NCBI GenBank assembly: GCA_030062745.1
Contig: CP099842.1
Span: 6,119,822 to 6,183,821, forward strand
Reading direction: 5' to 3'
Length of the DNA: 64,000 nt
Source of the DNA: Capitulum mitella
Lineage: Eukaryota > Arthropoda > Thecostraca > Pollicipedomorpha > Pollicipedidae
Numbering within the stretch: position 1 is the stretch's first letter; every line of letters starts with the position of its first letter. Positions 24,157 to 36,100 of this stretch are shown piece after piece. A model generated the notes under the pieces. It ran no database searches. It had not been told where the DNA came from and saw only the letters and a program-made list of their open reading frames with translations. A program made the translations under genes and the position numbers.

Positions 24157-27100
24157 CATACATATTTATATATAGGAGACAGAAAGATACATAGATATAT
24201 CGCCTTGGACTTTATTCCTTACCTTCTACCTATCTCTTATCAGTTGCAACCGTTCTTTTTGTTATTATTACTCATTTCCATTTAAAACCGGCCCCAGCCA
24301 ACATCGGGTAGCCCAAATCAACATTGGGTGGGCCAGGGCCCTCTCAAAAGAATACAGACTGACACCCCTGCATTGTAATGTTTATTGTGTGATGGCTTGA
24401 AAAATGACTTGGTGCGGCGTATGTGACCACAAACTTAAGCAAGAGACAAATATGTGCTCCACGGTGAGCAATGGAAAACGGAAAGGAGGGGTGTCTGGTA
24501 CAAGCAAGATCCATACAGCTGTCGCCTACCAAACGTACACGTCCATAAAAACAAACTGTTTTTGACTAACGTCGCACTGCGACAGCGGCGCTGCAAATGG
24601 TGAGACGAGCGGCGTCGGCGGCAGCCTGGTAACTGTGTTGTTTTTCTTTGTCAGGAGAACCGCTGGCTGCTGCTGCCGCTCATCCTCACGCTCTCGGCCA
24701 CGGCGCTGGTGGACCTTATCGCCATCACCGTCGTCATGGTCGACGACTGGGTGGGTCCCGCAGCTGGATGACGTGACGTGATCCGTCAGACACCAGACCC
24801 GCGTAACGTTTGTTCTCTCCGGGCGATCTCCTTGGTAGATCTTTATTTCTTAGTCGGTAGATTGCATACATTATTTTTGTTACTTTTTCAAGAGCTGATG
24901 TATTCACTTATGAGTGTAGTATTTTCCGTTCCTGTGCCACCCTTACCCTTTCCCTCGCGGGTTGGGCGCGACGTCCCTGTCCCCTCGAACCTTGAGCCTT
25001 TTGCTTACCTGGTGAATACCTTCCACATTCCTACTCACAAAAACTGTCAAATACCCTACGTTTTATTTTGACACTCGCAGCAGACGACATGTCCTATCTG
25101 GCCTCTGCTTCATTTAGCACAAAATTTTGGGGCCCACAACGGAAATTCAAAGCACGCATTTCAAGCAGACAGGGACCTGGGCGTCTCAGGCGCCCCGAGT
25201 TTCGGAACCGAACGTCTCGAGGCGCCGAGCGGCGAGGCGAGACGGGCTAACGCGGCGCGTCTCCCACCCTCCTCAGGAGCGGCAAAAGCCGGTGGACGTC
25301 GCCGCAGTGACGCTGCTGCTGATCGACGTGGCGGCGCTCGCCGTCAATGTGAGTATCGGCGCGCCTGCTGGCCGCTGCGGAACCGCGCCCTGTTCAGCTC
25401 CGGGAAGCGCGAACGCACGCTGCCGCGTGCATAGGGAGCGGAGTGCGGAGTTTGTGCGTAGCATGAGGTTTGCGAGTGCTTTGAATCAATCAACTGAGAA
25501 AGGGTAGTGATCGGCTCCCGTTCTTTTGGTGTCATTGTGGAAACAAACGTCTTTCTTTATGCTAGGAGCTTGGTTTTACACGACAAAACTATCCGTTCAT
25601 ATTTGAGCCCGATATTGATATACTTGCATGCACAACTCGGCTTCTTCTGGCATTAAGGAGGATGTGTACAGTGCACCCTCGCAAGTCTGCCATTCGCGGA
25701 TTTGCGTATTTGCGGATTTAAAGGGAAAAAAGTAATCCAGAACGTAACAGGAGGATACCTTTTGCATTTTAGGCAGCGGAAGCTATTCTCATCGGTTCGT
25801 AATGCTTTTATTTCCTGTTACCTGTGACAAAATTCTGTCCTGGATGGTCATGTCGTGTAGTTCCTAAAGATATATACTGTACGGTACAGGAAACATGCAT
25901 TCTACGGTATTAACAAATCTCCCGCTCTTTTCTCACAACGAGGGCTTGCCTGTGATTGGTCCAAGGGTAGTAGGGCTTGCCTGTGATTGGTCCAAAGGGT
26001 GGTGTCCCGTTGTATACACCTACACGACTTGTATCTCCCTATCCTATTGGCCGGGCAAAGGCCGGGCCTAATCATATGTCTACGATAATTTTTTGAGTCT
26101 GCTGGCTCGCGGTGTGTAGGGTAGGGTTGACTCAAAGCGAGGTTATACGAGTGTATTATACTGTATTGATGTATATGTGCAGTTTTCCGTGGAAACATTA
26201 CTGCATAACTATCTCTTAAAGTACATTGACTCGTGTTGTATAGGATCTTTAGGTAATGGGAATAATTTAAACAGTGAAAAAGTAATTTTGGGATGCAGGT
26301 TCGGTATGTTCACGGATTTGCCTTGTTCGCGGTGCGGGGATCATTGCATAATCTCCGAGGATAGCAAGAGTCCATTGTATTTCCATAATAAGTGGTCTGA
26401 ATTCCTGTATTGTGTTCGCTAATATCAGTGTCGTGTATTTGTTGTCGTGTGTTTTTTGTGTTTTAACCCTATTCCCGGAGGGCTAGACGGTATGGCCGAT
26501 TCCCGGCAGGGGGGGGGGGGCGGATTCGGCCCCCCCTGAGATCTCGAGAACTACTTATCCGATTTCATCGCAACAAACGGCAATCGATTTGCCGTGACGT
26601 GAACTACATTTTGATAAAAAGAAATTTTCAAAATTTTAAAATTTGTGGATACAGGGGGGAAAAAATGTCAAAATGGGGGGTACTTTTTGACTTCTTATAA
26701 CTCCGTTGTTTATGGACCGATTTCGATGAAAGTGGCATGAATCGAGAGATTATGGATAGGGCTTTTACCATGGGTATGCAAATTTGAAATTTTGAGAAAA
26801 TTCATGGGCGTTCACAGGGTTTCAAAAATAGGGGGATTAGTTTTCCAATAACGGAATGAACAAAAGAGGCCAAAACACTTTTTTAGCTTCTGCTAGTCAT
26901 GTTATGCTAAAGAAGTACAAATCGCATTACAATGTTTGTATAATGTTAGCATAGGCGGTGCCAGGGACATAAAAAAGGGGGAACTGTCATGGTCACACGT
27001 TTCTCAGATCAACTTGTGACCTTTGACCTTAAATGACCTCCAGTGACCTTGGGGTCATCTGGAATGATGTCGTGTGCATTCAATATTATCTGTAAACGTT

Positions 27101-30100
27101 TTTAATCGATTAAATTCACTCTATTCCAAAAAAATCATTTTTTGGCTTTTGCGGTATAGGGCACGTGCACTGACATTTTAGGTCATAGCTCCGTGACCTG
27201 ACCTGATATCAAGCTGAAACTTGGTACACAAGTAGAGGGCATTTTTCTACGTCATATATATTCCGGGTTTGGCATTTGAAAAAACGGCGCCGAAATTATA
27301 GCGAAAAAACAAATTTTGACTTTTGACCTTGACCTGACCTTGTAAAGTGACCTCAGATAAACAAAATTACATATGCACATTGCCCAACTATTTAGCTATA
27401 TATTCATATAAAGTTTTAAGTTCTATCTTAAAAACTCTGTTTTTGGCAGACATTTTCCTTTTACCCTCAACATGGCCAAAAATGACCTGAGGTGCCTCCC
27501 AAAAACGTTGCCTGGCTCCGCCCCTGAGCAAAATAGAATTTCGAAATTTTGTCACGGCGCGTAGAAGGAATAGCTAGGAAAAGTGACCAAGTTTCGTGAA
27601 GCTGCGTCAAAAAGCCTGGAATTGGCAAGCAAAAAACCCGAGGGGGGGCGGATTCCGCCCCCCCCTGCCGGGAATAGGGTTAACTATTGCATTATTCTGC
27701 ATCATATGTGAAAGAAAACGTCCTGATGGTAACATGGAAGACTTTTTACGCCCTTCCATCCGTGAGAAAATTATATGGATTATATGGATATATTATAAAT
27801 TATATGGAAGCAACATTTAGGACCTCTGCAGTGATAAATGACGCTCTTTGTTCGGCTACGTTTCCGGCTGTCACGGCGGATGAATTGTCGTACCCTCGAG
27901 CTCCGGACCTCCTCCAGTCTGCAGAGTTGGATGGCAGTCCTCAGCCGTTATGAAAACGTTCAAGTTGCACCAGTCCCGCGCCATGCGACGTTGTTTTGGC
28001 TCGTTGACAGCGTTGGAATTCGGCGCCAAATCTGCTCGGCGGGCTGAGGATGGCTGACATTGGTTTCTCCGCGGGAAGCGGCTCGAGTGACGCGGGTTAT
28101 CGCCAGTTTCGTGCGGCGAACGATCTGGCTGCCTGGCTGGTCTGGCTGCGGAGCGCTGTGTGTGTCGGTCGGCTGACCATGCCGTCTGTTCCAGCTGTGG
28201 TGCATCCTCTGCGTGGTCTCTCAGTACCAGGTGTACTCGGCTAGTGCTGCCGAGCGCAGCGCCAGTCGCTATAGCTGCCGGGTGAGTGGATTCGTAACTT
28301 GCGAAACTGGTGTTCTTCTTCGGGCTGTGAGTATCATCCAGTGACTTCACATTGGGCCGTTCTCTGCTGCGAAGTTATTGGTTGATTTTCAGGATGAATA
28401 ACGTAATGTTGAACAACGTTAAAAGTTTAAGCACGTTGAGCCAACCTTACGACGGTGGAACTTTTGCAGTTTCCCGGTCGCAGCTAACAGGTGGGCGGTT
28501 AACTTTCGGAAAAAACTAACACCTCCTTCACTGTTAATGTTAATGTTGATGTTAATGCGAATAACGTACAAAACATATCACGTGCCTCCAGTGAAGCACT
28601 GTGTCACATTTGCAGACACATTTGCAGTTCAGAAGCGGCCAGCCGACCGGTCGTACAGATTTCCTGCTGGACAGCACCTCCATATCCTCAGTGGGACGCG
28701 AGCGAGGCACCTTGACTGAATTATCTTCCGGCCTGCAATAGGCATGTTTGTCTCCTCTTTCAAGCGCAAAGTTTCTTGGGCCCAGGGGACAGCAGCCAAG
28801 TCCGACCACAAGATATAGCCACCATCGCGGTAGTGTTGAGTTATGAAACGTATTAATACATGCCGCTGACACTCGTTCAATGAGAGGTGCGGTCCACTTT
28901 GGCCCAGCTAGATCGCGTCGCTCCTCTCGGCGAGATAGCCACCCACATCAGCAGCCTCCGTAGAAACTTGCTGGTGGGGCGATATTCCCATCCTCTGGGA
29001 CGTCTCTCCCTGTCCCTGTCGACTGCATACCATATTACTTACGTCGTGGGCGAAAATAGCTCTTGTCGGCCATTATAACGTAGATGCCCACACCCGCCAT
29101 TAAGATTCCTCGAGACGGTCAAGACGGTCGAAAAGTCGTCGAGTTTCAAAATGATTTACCACGAATTTCCCCCTGGGTCCTTTGCAACCGTGTCCTAATG
29201 TCAGCTGCTGCATGACGTCACGAGTGGGCGCAGGTTTAGTTAGCAGAAGACTCGTACTGCGTCGATCGAGGGAAGCCTTCAGAATTTAGTTTGTTTTTAT
29301 TAACGGACTTGTGGCATGAATCGAGCAAACACCAGATTTCAAAACAGAACGTTACCCTGATATCAAACATGCATCTTCAAGAGTAATGTCACATGCAGGT
29401 GGAGGCAGTGGAAGAGCTTGAATGAAAAAGTGCACTCTGTTCTTCGAAGTAGCGTTGCTTGCAAATGGCAGCCGATTGCGCGTTTGAATGCAGTGACGTG
29501 GATTGAAGGATACGGAGGCGCAAAAAGGACAGTCGACAGCTTTGTGGCCTTGCAGCCATAGGAGAAGGAACGGGGAGGGTCAGAAGGCTCATGCCCTTAC
29601 CTTCTTACTTTTGGAAGTGGGGGACGTGCGTTGCCGAGTGCCCCTCGACATTTGGGCTACTGTTGATAAAAATAAATGGATGAAAATCAGGAAAACTTTT
29701 TTGAAATTGATGAAGTGGTCAAACAACCATTAGGTATCAAACCAAGTTCATCAGATCATCGGTCTGCACACAAGGCAGTAATTACCCAAAGATAGTTTAA
29801 AAAGATACGGCAGCTTTAACACGCGCACGACCGTCGGTCCGTCCCGAACACCGGCGACTGGGTGGGGGGGCAGTTGACTGCCCCCCTTCTAACTCACGAA
29901 CGGTTGGTCGCACGATAAAAATAAGCATACCGTTGGAAAGCCTGTCACGAGTAGAGCTCGAAACTGGTCTCATTTTTAGTTTTAGATAACATGTAAGCCA
30001 AGTTACGCCCTATATATGTTTTCTCATAGCCGACTGCATGAGACCAAGAAATAGCCTGAATCTCAAGGGCTGTGACTAATAACGCATAGGTAAAGGCACC

Positions 30101-33100
30101 AGCGCACAAGTAAATGTCCGGGGATGCCGATGCACGTCTAATTTCCCCAGATTTGTTCAATATATACGCCGAAACGTTGAGTTAAAGACACCGTAATTCT
30201 CCCGTCAGCTGTCACTGTGCGCCGCTGCCGTATGCGGTAACAAATTGACGGGAACTAATTTTAGCGTTCCTTTATTTTCGCGAAAAAGACGATCTATGTA
30301 AATTTTGTTGATCTTTGTGGTTCTTGTGATGGTTTCTCATGCTTAAATTTTGGAAAAATTGTTTAGTTGCTAATCTACAAAGTTGGCGGAGCTTCATTCG
30401 CGAGAGCCTGTTTATTTCCAAAATATGCTACTTTTTCAAACTTTTTGAGGTTCCTGGTATTAATTACGTCTGTGCAAGTCAGTTCTGCCATTTTCTATCC
30501 ATTCTGAGTAATTCATCGTCGATTTTGACGGTGGTACATTTTGGCCCACTACAGTTATTCCTGACCTGACCTAAGGTCAAGGGCTGGAAGTCATTGATAC
30601 TTTGCCCAATGACGGTAACTAGATGTCCGCTTCACTCCACACTAAAAATGTTATGGAATATTCCGTCAATTTCAGAAAAAAACGGCGATATGTCTTAAAA
30701 ATGGGCTTGACCTTGGGTCAATGACCCGGAAAATTCCGAAAAATCTGAGATGGCAGATTTGTTGCATCTATCACGATCACTAAACCCTGAAAGTATTGTT
30801 GAGATATCTTGTTTTGCGAAAAAGTTAGAGGGCGCTAAACTTTTTTTGACATAGGTCTGTTTGACCCGGCCTAGGTCAGGCACCTGACCTGACCTGAGGT
30901 CAAAATTTTGACACAAGACGTAAAATTGATGGAGCAAAAGGTACACAAAGTTTCGTGACTCTGTGTTTGTTGGTTCTCTCGCAATCCTAGAAAAACCTCA
31001 GGGGGGGCAGTCAACTGCCCCCCCAGTCGGGGACGGGTTAAAGGCGATTCCCCACTTTGCCTTGCTGGTCAATTAGGTACATAAAACAACATCGGCCGAC
31101 TCTCATCTTCAAGTCCCGGAGTCTGAGCAGGTATGGTTCGGTAACATGTGACCGTCCTCTGTGGTCTACTGTTCGTCAAATCCTGCTCGTCCTTGTTTTC
31201 TGCGGTAATTTCAACAATTGTAACTTCTTAGCTGTTAACACGTTAGTTCTATAGTTGATAGCACGTTACATATCGTCATTCTACTTAATGGGCCGATTTA
31301 AAATTAAGCAACGATTTTTGGACGCGGTTCGAGCAGAATCGAACGGAAGCCAAAGCAAAGCCAATAGGAACCAGTGCTTCAGAAATTCATCTTACTGGGG
31401 ATGCCCTGGTAGAGGCTTTGCTACCTCCGATTACGTCATACATCACATGAGCGACCGGTCTGAGACGAAGTGACCCAGCCCGATTAGTTGCTAGAAGCAT
31501 AGGCGCACTTAAGAGGGAGCAGACGTTGCACCAGAGACCCTCTCGTAGGCCATCGGTCGGAATTATGGAAATGCATGCCGCAGCGCGAAATATGAAGGAA
31601 ATTAGGAATAACTGTGCTGTTAGCATTAAAACCATTCTAACGTCTGGCTTTATGCCCTTGGGTGCGCCCCTGATCTGAGAAGACCGGCAGAACGTGCCAG
31701 CTGGCATGTTGGCGTGTACCTGAATGTTCTGCTTATGAATACTTTAGCTCGCTTATGTCATCGCGTTTGAGTAGAGATATGCCTGAGGGAAGTTAAGATG
31801 AAATGCATTACATCAGATGATGCTGACAATCTATAGGTTAAAAGGCGGGGATCCGGACGGGGTTCAGCAGTGCACGACTCTCATTCTTTTTGTATTTGTC
31901 ACGTTTACGGAAAGTTTGGGTTCTGGAATCTTTGCGCCCCACGTTTCACAACTGCTGTGTTCTCGTCCACCTGGTCACCAGGGCCAGACGTCTCGTGCAG
32001 CAGTGTATTGCCAGGGGACTCCAGGCACACTGATGCCCCTCTCCCGGTCGAACATTCAAGGTCGCAGCATACGGAACAGCAGCGGGCAATTGGGAATTTG
32101 CTGCGGCCCTTGTACCCGCCCGGTGGCAGCCAATCACGTGGCAGGTCAGCTTGGTCACCGTGCGGTGGTTATCGCCTGCGGCGGCGGGCGGCGTTGCCGT
32201 CACGCGGCAGCTGGTCGCCAGCCGGCGGGTAGGCTGTGCCGCTTGCAACGACGTGCCTACTCCGAAAATCGGGGATCCGCGCCTGATCAGGGCTTGCACC
32301 TGGCGCTGGTGGCCCGAGGCAGATTGTGGGATTACTGAGACGGACGTGCAGCGTTACGGCTCCCGATCAGCCGGACCTGGAAGCCTGCGTTTCCTTTCAT
32401 GTCATTCTGGCTGTCCACGATCCTACATCCCTAATCAAGTTTTCACAATCACTGCATGCCTCCTTAAACCGTGCTTCTGTTGCCAGGCTCTGTCTTGATT
32501 TGTGTATGTACCGTGGTGCCCTGGCGAGGCATCTTTCTCGTTCCTACAGCGATGAAATGACCTGTAACGCTGTCGGCCCGTCTCCGTTTGTGGGTGAAGC
32601 CTAACGCTGAACTGAATGAATGTCATGCCATTGTAGTCCGTATCCAGGATGTTGAGTTATCAAAATTTTTAGTATTGAGTGTCTCAGGAAAGCGCCCGTA
32701 TTTACAGCCCGATTTTGACCGGACTTTTTCTTAAAATCAGCGCTGAAGTTGTAATGTGCATATGCAAGATGTCATTAATATAAACCCACAGTTGTTCAAA
32801 TAATCGAGAATAAGTAAGACACTCATGGTTTGACGCCGACGATGGCGGCTAATGCTTCTATCTCCTATCCTGGAATGGCTTCTATAGGCATGGTTCCATT
32901 CCCAGCCAGGCGTCCTGGTTGGGTCCTGGTCCTGGTCAGCTGGCATTTTACCCGTATATGCCAGGATACGACCCTGGTAAAGAGGACGGTAGTGTCAAAT
33001 GATTGTCAGAACTTCCAAATTTCGGCTTAAAATTTCCCGTTGGACTGAGATTGCGCGATCGGGTGATGGGTTCAGGCTTCAGGCAGCTAGTTCTGCTTAG

Positions 33101-36100
33101 CATGGCTTCTGTTTCCATAAAACCACCCCACTAAAGCACTGGGACTAAGTCTGTATGGCGAAGTGTATGCAAATAAGTGGCATGCACAGCTGCATTCTCC
33201 TGGTGTTATATTTTTTAGTCGATTTAATTCGTCTGTGCGTTATTGCACTATGTTTCATCTGTGGCGAAAAGGATAATGAAATTTTAAAAATCGGGCAATA
33301 TTCTAGAGCTTAATAAATATAAAACCCTAGGATATGAATCGCATATCCCATCAATGCACAGCAGCCGAGAGGCAAACCATGACGGTTTTCTACAGACAAA
33401 TCATTGGTCGATACTTAACCCTTTAGCTGTCAAGCCCGGCCTGGCTCTGTGGGCCTGTACTGCCGGAAAGTGTGTAACTCTGAATCCCCAGCGGAGTACT
33501 CACTGACAGTTTCGAAAGACGGATCGCCAGTCAGGTTTTCCCTCCGGACCGCGCGCCCAATCCCTCGCGCCGGCTCGGCGGTCGGAGGGGACGCGTGCCT
33601 CGTTCCGGGGGGGGGGGGGGGCGACGGTCAGTCGCACCGGGCTGTTCTCCGAGTTTGGGACGATCGAACAGCACGGCGCTTAGCGACTGGGCCCAGAACG
33701 GTCCTGAGGGTTTCGTGAACTGTTGGTAGCAGTCAGAGTTGTAGACATTGTGGAGCGAAATGCCGATTTTGGTAGCCTGATTTTCATGTTACTGATTCGC
33801 CAGTTACAGTAATTGAGGCGTGGGGCATGTAAACTTGGTTCACTTAGCTCTCCACAGTATCTGAACATATCTGGAGTCCTCGGAAAGCTTGCTGAATGTA
33901 CGACGGCACTGTACATAGTACAGTCAAATCTCGTTACTATGCCACCTCGCTGCTATGCCACTCTCGCTATTATACCACTTTTGCTCGGGCCCGACAAAAT
34001 TCAGTACAAAACATATTTACTATGCCACCCCCTAATCTCGCTACTATGCCACGATTGTGTGTGTTGTATTTTCGAATTTAATTTTTTTTCAAATTCAGCC
34101 CACAATGTCAGCTCAGAAGCGCAAGCTGAAGACTTTACGCTGAAGGAGAAAAAGGAGATCATCGATGCCGCGAAGAAGGAGCCGAATCAGTCCAAGCTGG
34201 CCAGGGAGATGAGCAAGAAATGGGGCGTCGAAGTTAAGAGAACCACCGCGAAGGGCATTCTCAGCAAGAAGGATGCAATCGAGGCGGCCATCAAAGCTGG
34301 AGTTCCATCGAAGCGCATGAAGCTGACGCAGGCTCACGACCCGAAGCTCGATGAGGGGGTGCTCATGTGGCTGAAGCAAGCAAGAGGACAGAATCTGCCA
34401 GTCAGCGGCGACCTGATCAAGGAGAAGGCGATGAAACTGGCCGAGCTGATGCACATCCCGGACTTCATGGTGAGCGACGGTTGGCTGGACAATTTCAAGA
34501 AGCGCCACGGCATCACGTTCAAGACAGTGCAGGGCGAAGCTGGAGCGGTGGATTCGCAATCCCTTCTTGAGTGGCAACAACAGGTTCTCCGGCCCTTGCT
34601 CGGGCAGTTCTCCGCAGACGACGTCTTCAACCTGGACGAGACTGGACTCTTCTGGCAGCTGCTTCCGAACAAGACCATGGCTTTCAGGGGAGAGCGGTGC
34701 ACTGGAGGAAAGAGAAGCAAGTAAAGGATCACTCTTCTGGTCGAGGCAAACATGAGCGGCAGTGAGAAGTTCCCTCTTTTGGCGACCGGCAATTCCAAGA
34801 GACCCCGTGCCTTCAAGAACAAGGAGATCCCGGTCAAGTACAAGGCGAACTCGAAGGCGTGGATGACGGCGGAGCTCTTCGAGGAGGTGTTGCGTGCATG
34901 GGACGGATGACTCGGCCAGCAGGGACGCAGAGTGCTGCTCTGTCTCGATAACTTCTCTGGCCATCCTCCCGAGCTCCAGCTGGACAACATCCAACTGGTG
35001 TTCTTCCCACCCAACACGACAGCCAATTTTCAACCAATGGATCAGGGAATCATAGAGAACCTCAAGCGCCACTACAAGAAGTTCCTGCTGTGCCGCCGGC
35101 TCGAGGCAGGACGGCGGCAAGGACGAGGAAAAGGAGTTCAAGTTCACATTGCTCGAAGCTCTACACGTCGCCCGGCGTGCTTGGGAGCAGGTCAGCGAGT
35201 CGACGATCAGGAACTGCTTCGCGAAGGCCAGGTTCATCGAAGAGGAGATCCAAACTGAGCCAGAGGATGCTGAGCTGCTCGAGATCTGGGAAGCTCTGCC
35301 TGCCAAGGAAAAGATGCACGAGAACGAGGAGATCGAGATGTCTGACTTTCTCGAAGCCGACGAGCGCCTCGCGACTGGCGGGTCTTTCACGCTGGAGGAG
35401 ATTGCGGAGGAGATGCTGCGCAGCGAGGAGCCGGTGGAAAGCGAAGACGACGAGGTAACTGTCGAGGAGGAAATCGTTCCGTTCGAGGAAGCCCAGCGCG
35501 CATGGAGCACCGTCCGGAAGTTCATGCAGCAGAGAAGTGGGAAGCCCGGTGTGATGCAAGCGTGCGATCGGCTAGACAACGAGATGCACGAGATCCGCCG
35601 AAAGAAGATGCGCCAGCCGAAATTCTTGAGAGCTTTGGGTTGAGCTGATGGGTAACTTGAGAGAATAAAGCCGTTTTACAAACCCTCGTTACTATGCCAC
35701 TTTCGCTCGGTCCCCACGGGTGGCATAGTAACGAGATTTGACTGTATGTTGAAATGGCAATGGCCGATTTGCCGTATGACTGCGAATACTCCAATAGATG
35801 TGTTGAGCCTTAAATAAGGCTCGATTGAGGTCAAGGGTCTTCTCACTACAGCCGAGTCTTTTTCATGGTTCGCCACGATATCTGATGGAGAAGTCGCAGT
35901 AATACGGCGTGCTGGCAATTACCATTCAAAGTATTTCGAATATATTCGAAGTGAAATCATACAACTTACATCAACGTTCAGAACGTCCGCGCATTATAGG
36001 ACCTATATACCGTTCCAGTACAGCAATTGGACAGGGTCCCCTTGAAGTCCTGCTTCGCACCGCAGTACCTGTGTAGGTACGGGAAGATTCGTCTTTTCCC

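Larger units (their letters stand above)
13620..24654 (+). other. Intron of about 11.0 kb
   Basis: This runs from donor GTAAGG to acceptor TTTGTCAG. It holds a reversed SINE, candidate TATA boxes, GC-rich sequence at 18.1-18.5 kb with no recognised gene, a LINE and a TA microsatellite. Confidence 0.75.

Noticed and set aside
34113-35579. 488-codon open frame on the minus strand
   Set aside because: It is the antisense shadow of the pogo transposase; its Ser/Leu-rich translation is typical of a reversed acidic, Lys/Glu-rich coding strand.
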